Assembly (NCBI RefSeq): GCF_000213175.1
Contig: NW_009799099.1
Span: 2,448,656 to 2,512,655, forward strand
Reading direction: 5' to 3'
Origin: Neurospora tetrasperma FGSC 2508
Lineage: Eukaryota; Ascomycota; Sordariomycetes; Sordariales; Sordariaceae
DNA length: 64,000 bases
This document shows, piece after piece, positions 23,001-39,076 of this stretch. A program made the translations under genes and the position numbers. The notes beneath the pieces are model-generated. The model was not told where the DNA came from and did no database searches. It was given only the letters and a program-made list of their open reading frames with translations. The number at the start of each line of letters is the position of its first letter. The first letter of the stretch is position 1.

Positions 23001-24025
23001 CTGGAGGCTACAGTTCAGCAGAGTAGTGCTCAAAAGCTTGCCCTGCTCAGGAGATGCAAGCTTGAGCAGATCCAGATTCCTCTTCAACAAGGCTCTCTCG
23101 ACGACATTCCAAACGAGGACATGTTACTCCAGAAGGACCAGGATGCCATGGATGTTGATGGCGAGGATGAAGACCAGGAAGCCGAGCTTCTCGAAGCTGC
23201 CATGGACGACTACGGTGTTGAAATTAACTACGACAACCTCGATGACGCACTACTTCAAGACCCGAACGACGAAGTCGAAGAGAAGCTGCAAGAAAAGATC
23301 TCGGCCCTTACCGCCGAGATCGAGAAGCTCAACCCCAACATGCGCGCCATCGAGCGTCTCGAGTCGGTCAAGTCGCGCCTCGAGTCCACGGAAAAGGACT
23401 TTGAGGACTCGCGCGCCGCCCTCAAGGCGGCACGGGATGCCTTCAACCAGGTCAAGGACAAGCGGTTCGAGCTCTTCAACAAGGCCTTCACGCACATTCA
23501 GGAGCAGATCACGCACGTGTACAAGGACCTCACACGCTCAGACGCCTATCCGCTCGGTGGGCAGGCGTACCTGGATATCGAGGAGGACACGGATACCCCC
23601 TACCTGTCGGGCATCAAGTACCACGCCATGCCGCCGCTCAAGCGGTTCCGCGACATGGAGCACCTGTCGGGCGGTGAGAAAACCATGGCGGCGCTAGCGC
23701 TGCTCTTTGCGATCCACAGTTACCAGCCGTCACCCTTTTTCGTGCTGGACGAGGTGGACGCGGCGCTGGATAATGCCAATGTGGAAAAGATCAAGAAGTA
23801 CATCCGCGAGCATGCGGGTCCTGGAATGCAATTTATCGTCATCAGTCTCAAGGCTGGGCTGTTTCAAGATAGCGAGAGCTTGGTGGGCGTTTATCGCGAT
23901 CAGGACGTGAATAGCTCCAAGACTTTGACGTTGGATGTGAGTTTCTTTTCCCCCTTGTTGTTGCTGACCATTTGAGGATCGTATACTAACACGGATTATC
24001 ACTACAGCTTCGCAAGTACAACTAA
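20015..24025 (+). CDS. smc1: Structural maintenance of chromosomes protein 1 (cohesin subunit)
   Basis: Four exons: 20015-20045, 20129-20222, 20288-23936 and 24008-24025, encoding 1263 residues, normal for SMC1. It is a core cohesin ATPase that pairs with SMC3 to hold sister chromatids together in the nucleus. Splicing the first exon gives MGKLIRLELFNFKSYKG. The Walker A motif GPNGSGKS is at residues 33-40. Long coiled coils flank the hinge (about residues 543-686, from YPGVRGRVGDLCKP to AGTMTGG). Near the C-terminus are the ABC signature LSGGEKTMAALALLF (around residue 1168) and the Walker B FFVLDEVDAALDNAN. An acidic stretch near residues 990-1040 (MDVDGEDEDQEAELLEAA) lies between the coil and the head. 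The last exon encodes only LRKYN. It converges with the TFIIE alpha gene. Confidence 0.97.
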
Positions 24026-24885
24026 GTAGTCATTGGTAGTGGAGGACTTCGTGTAATGCCATGTCATGTATGGCCTCCCGTTAGGCGGCGGGGATCTGAT
24101 GGTTATGTGTGTGAACTGGGTGAAACCACTTCAGGCGGGCGGGCAGTGTAAACAAATCGATCGGAAGGAGTTCAAAGGAAGGTACCATCAATCAAGTAAA
24201 GGGTAGCTCAACTGCATAATGGTTTCAAGGATAGATGTGCTTCTCTCGCTCTTCTAGTTTGTTCCTTTTAATGACCCCCCTTGCCTCCCATCCTCATATT
24301 GTGGTATCTTTTTGCTTGTGTTCAGATATGTGCTGCATTCGTCTATGTACAAATTGGCTGTGCTCAAGGAATAGAAGCAAACTGAAGCAATGACGAGTCC
24401 TTCTGTCTCCGAAGAATGAGCTTCAAACCTCGAGTTCCACTTCCTTCTCTATAATTTATGAAGTTTTCCTTTCGTGTGAAGGAAGTAACCATGCCCACTC
24501 GGTGGATTTTTCCCCCCCTACCCCAATTCTCAGATGCTTCAGATCTCTAATGTTTAAAGGAGCAGCAGCTGTTCCCACGTGTTTCCCATATCCCTCTTTG
24601 ACGCATGCTTGGTTGCTTTTTTGCTGTGCGTATCATACCCAATCTTATCTGGTAAAACCAATCTGATGTAGTTTGTGGTTTCGTGCGGTAAATTTGACGT
24701 CCAAGGACCGCATGAGCCGACTCTATGACCAACCTCATATCACAGTAACCATCGTGATCATCATAGAGTGATCGATGATGTTCCCGCCAATACATGTTAA
24801 AGTTCGTATCTTTCGCCAGTCTCCTTAGAGCCTTTCATTCTCGTTCTTTTCTCCCTTTGAGTTGTGCCAGATCTGTTTACTCTGC
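24026..24885. other. Convergent intergenic region, smc1/TFIIE alpha
   Basis: About 860 bp between two stop codons. It should hold both 3' untranslated regions. No gene is seen. Confidence 0.55.
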
Positions 24886-25947
24886 TCACATGACATCCTC
24901 AAACTCGAGATCGTCCTCCTCCTCATCGCCGCCCTCCATCTTGAAGCTCATAGGCATGTGCTCTTCATCCTTCACAGAGATATCGCCCTGGATCTCCATC
25001 TTGACCTTCTTAGCTGGAGGTTCATCCTTAACCGCCGCTTCATCATTGACCGCCGACGACGAATCAAGCAGCGACGCAGCAGCTGGACCACTACCCTTGA
25101 ATCCGCCCGTCGTCGGTACCGAGCTGGACGTGATCCATTCCGGCAGCGCGTTCTGCCTCAGCAGCTCCTCCTGCCTCTTCCTCGCCGCCTCCGCCTGCTC
25201 CGCATCATCATCGCCCGTCGAGATGATCACCTGCATCGTCTTGGGGCCCGTGTTGGCCAAACCCTTGACGGCGCTCGGCTTGTTGAGCGCCGTGTCCACC
25301 GGCACGCTAGGCGCCACCTCGTGCGTCTCCAGTCTGACGATGGGCCTGGCGTTCGCCAGTGCCAGATCAAAGTTGCATTCGGGTATGACTACCTTGTCGA
25401 CCTCCTGCAGCATATCCGTCATGAACTTGAACTGGTTGTTCATCCTCGACAGCTGCTGATGCCCGGGGGCCTCGCGCTCTTTGGCCTGCTCCAGCACGGC
25501 GCCGCATCTTTGACAGGTAAACCCGCGCGAGGAGACCGAGTCGAGAACCTCCATTTGGCTCCACTGCGCTTCACAACCCACGCGCGGGCACACGTACTCC
25601 TTGTTTTCCTCGGACGGCTTGGCAATCCCTTGCATGTCCTTGTCGGTCTTGTACACCCGCCACTTGATGGCGTCGATGGTCTGTCGGTAGTCGATGTAGT
25701 AGTACGTCTTGTTCTGCGGGCGCGTCTTTCCCGCCTGGAGCTCGGGTCGCGTGTGCACGACCAGGAAGCGGGCGTCGCGGAGGCCGGCGCACGCTTTGTG
25801 TAGGTCTTTGTTGCCCAGCTTCATCAGATGACCGAGGTCGTCGTCACGGAGGCAGGAGTGCTGGACAAGGGCGTCAATGATCAGGATCTCTTGCGTGCTG
25901 TAGAAGGCGCGCACGACGCAGCGGATGAGGGTTTTGGCGATGTCCAT
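24886..25947 (-). CDS. tfa1: Transcription initiation factor IIE alpha subunit
   Basis: A single-exon gene of 353 residues. TFIIE alpha works with TFIIE beta to recruit and control TFIIH at RNA polymerase II promoters. Residues 1-105 match the extended winged-helix domain (VVRAFYSTQEILIIDALVQH, KACAGLRDARFLVVHTR, TYYYIDYRQTIDAIKWRVYK). The zinc-binding region follows with C120, C125, C145 and C148 (YVCPRVGCEAQW and FTCQRCG). The first pair is spaced CX4C, not the usual CX2C. Residues ~160-200 form a helical region (FKFMTDMLQEVDKVVIPECN). The C-terminus is acidic (GGDEEEDDLEFEDVM), as expected for the part that contacts TFIIH. Length is shorter than animal and yeast versions but reasonable for filamentous fungi. 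It diverges from the polymerase X gene. Confidence 0.93.
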   Translation of the reverse strand: MDIAKTLIRCVVRAFYSTQEILIIDALVQHSCLRDDDLGHLMKLGNKDLHKACAGLRDARFLVVHTRPELQAGKTRPQNKTYYYIDYRQTIDAIKWRVYKTDKDMQGIAKPSEENKEYVCPRVGCEAQWSQMEVLDSVSSRGFTCQRCGAVLEQAKEREAPGHQQLSRMNNQFKFMTDMLQEVDKVVIPECNFDLALANARPIVRLETHEVAPSVPVDTALNKPSAVKGLANTGPKTMQVIISTGDDDAEQAEAARKRQEELLRQNALPEWITSSSVPTTGGFKGSGPAAASLLDSSSAVNDEAAVKDEPPAKKVKMEIQGDISVKDEEHMPMSFKMEGGDEEEDDLEFEDVM

Positions 25948-27307
25948 GTTTGGCGACTGGCCCCGTTGCGGGTGCGCTCCCTTTTGTTGTCAATTTCCTT
26001 CCAGTGGTGGTGGGTGTGCGGTGTATGTTGGTTGATCAATAGGTGAACTGCTGTTGTTGGGTGACGAGAAGTGACCAGCGCTGAGAGTGACAGTATGGGA
26101 CGAGAGTCGACGAAAAATAGACACCCGGCCGGCGGCGATAAGATATATTGGTGATAGTGAGCGAAAAGAAGGATGCCCGGGCCTGCGATGTCACGACTTT
26201 GATATTCCAGGTATGAAATCGAAGGATTGCCAGTCCAGCGAAAGATTCGCAGTCACGGTCCGTAAAAAGAAAGGCCGGTCGTCCAAGAACCTCGAGTGCT
26301 ATAATCTGCCCAAGTTACGTTGATGGTTGAGGCACTAGAATATAGGCCCGTGGGCACAAATGAATGACGCCGGGTTGATGATGAATCAAAAAGTCGAAGT
26401 GAAGTGAAGTGAAGGTTGAGGTTGAACCTTGTGAGGCGGGTCTTGTTCCCGCTCTCTAACAGCGCCAAGCAATGCTAGTGGATGGTCCCGCAGCGCTGCG
26501 TACATCAAATGCCCGTTACGGTCCTGGCATGCGAGTGGTACGTACCTGGGATTTCACATGTAGACATTCAGTATCTGCGGCAGCGTGATCTGACTCAACA
26601 TGTTTGAATATATGATTGAAAGGTATATCGGTGATGAGTTCTGTTAGCTTATCAAAAACGCAAGTTCAATGGAAACGGCGGCGGCGAGGCCATGTAACAG
26701 ATTTGTATAATACGTACACATACATGAAGTTTCTCGAACAAGCGCATGGACCGCCTCCACCGAAACTGAGTGAACTGTTAAGCACAGTGCGCAATTGTGC
26801 ACGTCTCTCCAGGCCGTTCAGTTTACCTGCACCCGATTCCCTTGATGCTTTCAGTTCGAGACTCGAGACTTGAACCAATTCATTTCGTCATGTGCGGTCC
26901 CCAAGCCAAACAACCAGAGCCCCAAAACGTCCATACACCTCCAACTGGAAATTTGACCTTCATCAGTGGCTTCACGATTTTTGCTTTCATATCTTTGTGT
27001 GGCTCCCATTAATCTCTCCTCATCCCATCTTCAAGTTGTGCGCATGGTTGACACGAGGCACAAAGTTTGATGCACGTCACAGGCTGGTGTCGATTCAGAC
27101 TACAGATATCAAACCTGGGCTCGCTGGCTGTCCTGTTCTAGACCTTGGTGTTGATTCGGTATCAGCCGTTTTGTGCTGTCATTTTTGGATATTGCGGGGT
27201 GTAGTCTTCGGCGGCCCAACGGCCCTTCACCATTCCGAGCTCTTTGGACATCGCTGTCGAATAATGCCGACCTATTTGGATATTGATGTTGTCGACATTT
27301 GGCGACA
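25948..27307. other. Divergent intergenic region, tfa1/polymerase X
   Basis: About 1.36 kb between diverging start codons. Short frames at 26616-27311 have no recognisable domain. A small direct repeat GAAGTGAAGTGAAGTGAAG lies at about 26396-26414. Confidence 0.5.
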
Positions 27308-29116
27308 ATGACACTGGACTTCCCGGTCATCTTTCTGCTTCCTACCAATCTCGGGGCGGACGAGCTCCACGAGTTGGAGGAACAAATACCAACCCTCACA
27401 TATGACATCAATGAGGCCGAAGTCATCCTGGGAAACGTGCACCGGAAACAACGGGTCTTATTCGAGCTTAGAAAACACAAACTTGTAACAGAAGAGATAT
27501 CGACAACGGAGACAGACGAACCTACGTCTCCCAGCCTCAAGCGAAGGAGGTTCCAGACACCGGGTTCCGTTATCACAGAAGACTCTGACACTGCCTCAGA
27601 TGGCGACTTTCATCCTCTCCTAACCCAGTCAACTCAGTCGACTCTTAAAGCAGCCCCCACAACTGTCAAGGTGGTCAAGCTCGCCTGGTTTACCGAGTCT
27701 CTCAAAGCCGGGACAGTCCTACCCATAGAAGACTATACCTTATACAGAGGTCGGAAACAGCAGAGCAAACCCGCCAAGCTGCAGCAAGCATCACCAGCAA
27801 AGGCCGCGAATATCATCAAACGTGCACTAGCAGACCCGAAGCCTTCTTCCCATGGCTCACGGCCTGGATCTTCTCACAGCACTACCAGCCACGGTCGACG
27901 CGATCACTTCATCACCAAGGCCCCAGCATTGCTTCATATGACCACTTCAGAACATGAAGTAGAGCTGCCCCCCATCCCTGCCTACCTGCACACCACCTAT
28001 GCATGCCAGCGTCCTGCACCCACGCATCCACCCAACGAACCCTTCATCGAGGAGCTCACGAAAATCAGAACAGCCAGGACGCTGCTAGGTGACAAGATTG
28101 GAGTGCGCGCTTATTCCAGCGCCATAGCCGCTCTCATCTCCTACCCCTACCTTCTCCAGAGCGCCTTCGAAGTAGCGAGACTACCAGGCTGCGGCCTCAA
28201 GATCGCCCAGCTGTACCAAGAGTTCCGAGAACAAGGCGAGCTACAGGAGGCCAAGGAAGATGAGTCCGACCCCCGGCTGGCCGTCCTCAAGCTCTTCCAC
28301 GAGATCTGGGGCGTCGCCGAGACCACTGCCCGCGAGTTCTACAACAAAGGCTGGCGCGACCTTGACGATATTATTGAATACGGTTGGGACACCCTGACGC
28401 GCGTCCAACAGATTGGCGTCAAGTACTACGATGAGTTCCAGCAGAAGATACCTCGGGCCGAGGTCGAGTCTATCGCCAACATCATCCTCGAGCATGCCAA
28501 CAAGATCCACCCGGGATTTCAAATGGTCATTGTAGGCGGGTACCGCCGCGGCAAGCTGGCGAGCGGCGACGTGGACGTTGTCCTGAGTCACCCGGACAAG
28601 GCCGCAACCAGGGGTTTTGTTGAGCAGATCGTAGTGGCACTGGAACAGTCAAATTACATCACACACACGCTGATCCTGAGCACGGCCAACACCGAGCGCG
28701 GGCAGGAGCCTGTGGCCTGGAAGGGGAACGAGAAGAAGAGCGGGACGGGGTTTGACACGCTGGATAAGGCGCTCGTGGTGTGGCAGGATCCGCACTGGAC
28801 GACGGGCGAGAAAAAGAATCCGAATCCGCACAGGAGGGTCGATATCATTATCAGTCCGTGGAAGACGGCCGGGTGTGCGGTGTTGGGTTGGACGAGCGGG
28901 ACGACTTTTCAGAGGGATCTGAGGAGGTATTGCAAGAAGGAAAGGTCGCTCAAGTTTGATAGCAGTGGGATCCGGAGTAGGGCTGATGGGACTTGGGTCG
29001 ATTTTGAGAGCGGGCCGAACGGTGAGCCGGCGCCGGATATGCTCACGGCGGAGAGACGGGTGTTTGAAGGGCTGGGACTGGAGTGGCGGCCGCCAGAGGA
29101 GAGGTGTACTGGTTGA
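27308..29116 (+). CDS. pol4: Family-X DNA polymerase (Pol4/Pol mu-like)
   Basis: A single-exon gene of 602 residues. The start is the ATG at 27308; an in-frame TGA lies 24 bases upstream at 27284. The N-terminal ~140 residues (FPVIFLLPTNLGADELHELE through VVKLAWFTESLKAGTVLP) fit a BRCT domain. A Ser/His-rich linker follows. The 8-kDa and fingers regions begin near residue 240 (FIEELTKIRTARTLLGDKIG; ALISYPYLLQSAFEVARLPGCG). The palm carries GGYRRGKLASGDVDVV, with metal-binding D421 and D423, and the third aspartate D512 in RRVDIII. The thumb ends with the family-like GLEWRPPEER. BRCT-containing X polymerases fill gaps in non-homologous end joining and base-excision repair in the nucleus. Whether it is nearer to Pol mu, Pol lambda or yeast Pol4 cannot be settled by eye. 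Confidence 0.92.
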   Translation: MTLDFPVIFLLPTNLGADELHELEEQIPTLTYDINEAEVILGNVHRKQRVLFELRKHKLVTEEISTTETDEPTSPSLKRRRFQTPGSVITEDSDTASDGDFHPLLTQSTQSTLKAAPTTVKVVKLAWFTESLKAGTVLPIEDYTLYRGRKQQSKPAKLQQASPAKAANIIKRALADPKPSSHGSRPGSSHSTTSHGRRDHFITKAPALLHMTTSEHEVELPPIPAYLHTTYACQRPAPTHPPNEPFIEELTKIRTARTLLGDKIGVRAYSSAIAALISYPYLLQSAFEVARLPGCGLKIAQLYQEFREQGELQEAKEDESDPRLAVLKLFHEIWGVAETTAREFYNKGWRDLDDIIEYGWDTLTRVQQIGVKYYDEFQQKIPRAEVESIANIILEHANKIHPGFQMVIVGGYRRGKLASGDVDVVLSHPDKAATRGFVEQIVVALEQSNYITHTLILSTANTERGQEPVAWKGNEKKSGTGFDTLDKALVVWQDPHWTTGEKKNPNPHRRVDIIISPWKTAGCAVLGWTSGTTFQRDLRRYCKKERSLKFDSSGIRSRADGTWVDFESGPNGEPAPDMLTAERRVFEGLGLEWRPPEERCTG

Positions 29117-30055
29117 TCGAAATTGGGGAAACTAGAGCTGTTGATACTGTATACCTAACCTTCAACCTGGTTATATAATGCTATAATTCAAGCAAAGGGG
29201 TCTTCTTTTGTAGGGCTGAAATGATGCAATCCCTCTGACAGATATCGCTGTCTGGGATGGTTGGCTGCGAGTTGTCTTTCAGCGCTGTGCCGTACCCGGA
29301 GATCTGGATGGCCTGCTGGAATCGCCCGCTTCCCGCTCAGTGTTCAGGGGAAATGGAGTTAGGGAGGTTGCGGGTAACGGTTATGCAAGCCATGAAACTG
29401 TCTTTAGATGCATCGTAGGTCAGACATGTTGCCTTCAACTGTTTGGTTGATCTCGCAACTGAAGTATCGGGGGGAGGTATGAGACCATGATTGACAAGAC
29501 ACATTCAAACAGGCACGCATGATCGGCGATGAGAAGAGTGTACGATTTTGAAGAACGGAATGATATCCTCGTAACCGTCGGACAAGGAAACAAGTCACAA
29601 CAGTCGGTCGGTCGGGGTAACAAACCTTCCATTTAACGGAATAGGTGCACAAATCGTACCGTGTCCTTTCTGCCACCGGGGTGATGCAGAGTCCGAGGTC
29701 ACACATGATTGGCCAATGGCTAGCGTTGGCCGTTGGAAGCAGCTGGAAACTCCACAGATGACCTCTTCTTGATGAGGGTTCATCATAGCATACGGTTTGA
29801 CTAATCAAGTTCGGTTGCTACGAGTGAACTTGTAATATAACTGGAGAGCAAAGAGGGTTGCAAATAGACTGAGAGAAACTATTTAAATATCCAGGAGATA
29901 TACGTGAGTGAGTGATCTTTCCCTCCTTCCCTCATTTCGTAGAGCATCATCTTGATTGACTTGTCAATCATACAACACTTACTTGCCTTTGCTTACTCTC
30001 TTTTCCATCAGCTTCACAACTTTGACGAACCAACTACATCACACCAACAAGCAAA
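29117..30055. other. Intergenic region, polymerase X/MAPEG gene
   Basis: About 940 bp with no supported gene. A palindromic CCAAT box lies at 29708-29717. A CT-rich leader with CTTCACAAC-type sequence precedes the MAPEG start codon. Confidence 0.5.
29708..29717. promoter_or_regulatory. Palindromic CCAAT box
   Basis: ATTGGCCAAT presents CCAAT on both strands, about 340 bp upstream of the MAPEG gene start. The CCAAT-binding complex recognises such sites in filamentous fungi; use here is inferred. Confidence 0.3.
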
Positions 30056-30674
30056 ATGGCCATCATCTTGACTCTCCCCGACGAGTACGGGTAAGTTAAC
30101 ATCACCATATTCTTCAAATTACTTCCCTTATAATCTCGTACTAACACATCCTCTACTAGCTACGTCCTCTTAGCCACCGTCTCCACCTTCTTCGCCAACA
30201 GCTTTCACTCCATCAACACTGGCATCCAGCGCAAGGCCGCGGGCATTAAGTATCCCGCCGCCTACGCCCCCCAGGAGGTGGCCGAGAAGGATCCCAAGGC
30301 TTTTGCCTTTAACTGCGGTATGTCCTCTTTACATCTCTCCCCTTCCTTTTCCTTTCCTTTAAACCTAGGTACCCTGTCATTCAATGAAAGCTAACATTCA
30401 AATCCCCCCCATCACAAAAGCCCAACGCGCCCACGCCAACTTCACCGAAAACCTTACCCCCGCCATTGGCTCCATGCTCATCGCGGGACTCAAGTACCCC
30501 GTGCTCGCCGGCGCCCTGGGCGGCCTGTGGAGCTTGACCAGGGTATTATACACCATTGGCTACACCAAGAAAGGACCGCAGGGCCGCACCAAGTTCGGCA
30601 TCGCCAGCTCGTTGAGCTTGTTGGCGCTCAAGTTGATGGCGGCGTATACGGCTGTGCAAATTGCTTTCCATTAG
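30056..30674 (+). CDS. MAPEG protein, microsomal glutathione S-transferase 3-like
   Basis: Three exons: 30056-30090, 30160-30317 and 30421-30674, giving 148 residues, typical for the family. The start is MAIILTLPDEYGYVLLATV, and the first hydrophobic segment follows directly. The MGST3/LTC4-synthase signature FNCAQRAHANF lies at residues 62-72 and is rebuilt only by splicing the second intron. Its Arg and Asn are the family's glutathione-contact residues. Further hydrophobic segments (SMLIAGLKYPVLAGALGGLW, then SLSLLALKLMAAYTAVQIAF) complete a four-helix membrane protein, probably in ER or outer mitochondrial membrane. Likely activity is glutathione conjugation or peroxide reduction of lipids; the substrate is not predictable. 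Both introns are GT-AG. It converges with the kelch-like gene 365 bp away. Confidence 0.93.
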
Positions 30675-31039
30675 TGCGTTAATCGGAGCTGGAGGGTTAG
30701 GGGTGTGCGAGGTGGTAAGGAAGGAAAACGACTAGCTTGAAGTAGATAAAATGGCAACATAGATGAAAGTGAAATCATGAAGTGACCAGGATATCGCAAC
30801 AGTAGAATAGTCAGCTATGTTGTGGATAATCAACCATTCAATTCACCATTGTGATGTGTCTGTGCATCTCATTTGAAGGGGTAATCTCTTGTTAACAGAG
30901 CCATTATCGACCTCGGTCTTCATCAAGTGCTTCGTCAATGGGAATGCATAACCGAAAAATAGGTGGTATGCCGTCACCCCCTCGTCTCATCTAGTTTCGT
31001 CATGTTGATCACCATCCTCTCACTGTCGTTACCATAATC
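30675..31039. other. Convergent intergenic region, MAPEG/kelch
   Basis: A 365-bp spacer between two stop codons. It holds GGGTTAGGGG at 30694-30703, a telomere-like motif, shortly after the MAPEG stop. No gene is seen. Confidence 0.5.
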
Positions 31040-33225
31040 TCAAGGCATCTCACTAACATTTCGCCTCTCAGGCATCTCATGAACAACATGATGTGGCGGG
31101 AGCTCATAAGCCTGCGGATGTTGATATCCAACCGCATCGTACCCACGACCATCAGTGTATGGCGCCTCGCCACCACCAGCAGGATAAGGTTCGTAACCCC
31201 CCGGCTGCCATTTGATTTCCTGTACTTGTTGTGGTTGTTGTTGTTGTGGTTCTTGTGGTTGTTGTTGTTGTCCCTGCGGTGATTGTGGCTGCTGCTGCTG
31301 CTGCTGCTGGACTTGCTGCTCCTCGTTCTCCAAAAGGCCCTTTTTCTTGGTACGTCTTCGAGCGAGGAAATAGCCCAGTGCAATTCCCGCGGCAATGGCT
31401 GCGACACCGCCTACTACGCCGCCGGCGATGGCTCCTGCATTGCTGCTACTCTTGCTCCCAGTGTTGCTTGAGGGGTCTTTCGAGCCTGAGGGAGATGGTG
31501 AGGAGGAGTTGGTGGGAGTCGGGGGCAAGGAGGCGTCGCTGTTGTCGGTGGCTTTGAAGTTTTGGTTCGCGAAGACGGACTCTAGCTGGCTGTTGGTGAA
31601 GCCGGACTCGGGTTTTCTGCCTCTGTTTTCGATGCAAGGTGGGACTGGTTAGTGATTATTCTAATGTGTTTGGGTGTTGGTCTTTTCTTCTGAAGGGAGT
31701 TGGAGGTTACTTACTTATCGTTATAGTATGACTGAATCGCAGACGCAGGCGAGTACGAGGTTCGGTTCGCTTTGTAAGTGTCTGTGATCTTTAAAGTGGC
31801 AAGATCAAACACCGCGATGCCTTGTGGGAATGGATCAGTAGTCGTGAAAACGCCCTTATACAATGTTATGGGCCCTTCTCTCGTAGTGTCGACGCCTCCG
31901 ATTGTTATAATTTGACCACCGCCGACCGCGTTGCAGCTGAGGGAGTGTCTGGGATTCCGCGCTGTGTAGGGCGCTTTGGTCCAGTAAAACCCAGGCAGGG
32001 TGAGCACGTAGGCATCGTCGAAGGGTACGGATGCACTGCCCAAATGACCACCCCAGCCGGCATAGATGAGGATCTCGTAGGTCTGGTTGTCCGATGCCAC
32101 TCCAGCCATACAGTATTCCTGCCTTGGTGCGGGGGGAGTGCCTGATGTGCTTTGTTCGAACCAAGCTCTGCTGTCAATGTCGAAGATGCGTGCTGTGTCC
32201 AGGGAAACGCGCTTCTCGTCGTTGTTGTCTGTCTGCAATTTCGCGATGAGACCTCCCACGGAAACGAGGATGCCCTTTTTGCCAAAGTTGGGAACGTAAA
32301 GCATGCTTCCAAATTGCTCCGACCCCTGTGTGGAGGCAAGGTTAACGGTTTCGTTGGTGACCTTCTTCGACGCAAAGTCGTACGTAAGAAGGCTGCTCAT
32401 CGGTGCCTCAGTGAGATCCGACGCATTGGTACCGAACCTCTCATAGCCTGTTGATCGAGGTCAGCTTCACAGATCTCCTACAAAGAAGTCTCCAAGACCG
32501 CTGATAGTAAGCTTGCGTACCTCCAAGGAAGTAACCAAAACCATTGCCACTGGCTGTTTTGCCTTTGTACGGTCTCGGCTGTTCCGTAAACGTCTTGTCT
32601 GCAGTGTTGTTCAGGTTTTGCCAGGTTCCGCCTCCTGTGCCATCCGGCTTGAATGACCATAGGCCTTGAGGCTGATCGGCGTTATCTCCGAAATTAGACT
32701 TGGTGCCGGCGAATCCCGTGTATAAGACACCATCCGTCTCGTCTACCCAAAGCCCTCCACCAGCGAGGTTGGCGGCACCGGACGGTTTGGATGTTGAGTC
32801 GAATCGAACTGAATCACTTGTCCAGTCCTGGGACAAATCGATAGAAAGCAGGGAGTTCGCTACGGGAGAGTTAGGATATACCATGATTTCGACAGTTAGT
32901 GCGTGGAGTCTTACAGTATTGAAAGGTGATGTCAGTACCGCTGTAGTACGAGACCTCACCACCGTCAATGTACACGCGCCCGTTTAAAACCGCGGCTTTG
33001 GTTCGATTAGCCAGATGGTCATGATGCACTGAGAAAGAGACAATGGCGGCAATGCTCACACGATTGATAGCCTCTGCGCAGAAATGTCGAGGAACTGATA
33101 GCACCGTTAACCTGTCGTGGAAGGACGATTGATTCATCTGCCTTGGGTAGGGTGGTAGGGCTAGCCGCCTGGCAAATCCACGGCTGTATTACACAGCACA
33201 AAAGGGGAATCGACCTCCTGACCAT
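31040..33225 (-). CDS. Kelch-like secreted protein with single membrane anchor and Q-rich tail
   Basis: Five exons read on the minus strand: 33225-33060, 32995-32915, 32859-32521, 32447-31715 and 31622-31040; total 633 residues. The N-terminus MVRRSIPLLCCVIQPWICQA is a likely signal peptide. The block after the first intron, SAVLNGRVYIDGGEVSYYSG, matches the first blade of fungal kelch/galactose-oxidase-like proteins. Later blades include GGGLWVDETDGVLYTGFAG, FGYFLGGYERFGTN and ILIYAGWGG...FDDAYVLTLPGFYW. A Ser/Thr/Pro linker precedes a Gly/Ala-rich transmembrane helix (~residues 500-523, ending YFLARRR). The tail of about 110 residues is rich in Gln and Pro and should be cytosolic. By family it is probably a cell-surface protein of unknown ligand. 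The first intron (32996-33059, 64 nt) is the least certain: an alternative acceptor would give a 31-nt intron. Confidence 0.8.
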
Positions 33226-37626
<4,401 letters not shown>

Positions 37627-38200
37627 ATGTGAGGGCAGTGGACAGGCCGAGTGAGATGCTGGAAGTGAGTGATGAAGTTAAATGCAAGCCCCTGAAGCGG
37701 TGGACGACTTTGTTGGAATTGTCTAGCGTTAGTTTTATGTGGACTTATACGAGCACACAAATAGATCACATCATTAATATGAATCCAGTGTGCTGTTTTT
37801 GATGATCTCCAAGTCCATTTGGAGTTTTGCCACTGATGGGATGTCGTTGTGGTTCTCTGGGCGGCAGACTGGAGGCCTTGGCCTTCTGTCCTCATCAGAC
37901 TCAGGGGGGTTTGTTTTCCCTAGTTTGGCAGGTGTTGGCAGGCGAACGTAGCGGTTGCAGCACAGCGCTAAGTAACCGACCATGAACCGGGCTAGATTGA
38001 GTTGTGGCTGAAAGCGGTTATTTTGTGGCTGGTGCCCCGCCAAAAGCACCAGCCACATACTGCCAAAATCTTAGGGCAGGCAGGTCCAGATCCCACAATT
38101 GGGATTTTTTCGATTTCGTTGTTGTCTTGGATCCTCGGTACGGTCTCCTCCTTCCCACGAACACCATCCAAGTGCATCTTGACAATCACCAGCCGTCACC
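37627..38200. other. Intergenic region, sec23/rpl12
   Basis: A 574-bp spacer that serves as SEC23 3' end and RPL12 promoter. No coding frame is supported. Confidence 0.5.

Positions 38201-39076
<876 letters not shown>

Noticed and set aside
27299-27307. Earlier start for the polymerase X frame at a TTG
   Set aside because: Eukaryotic genes rarely start at TTG; the ATG at 27308 gives the expected BRCT N-terminus.
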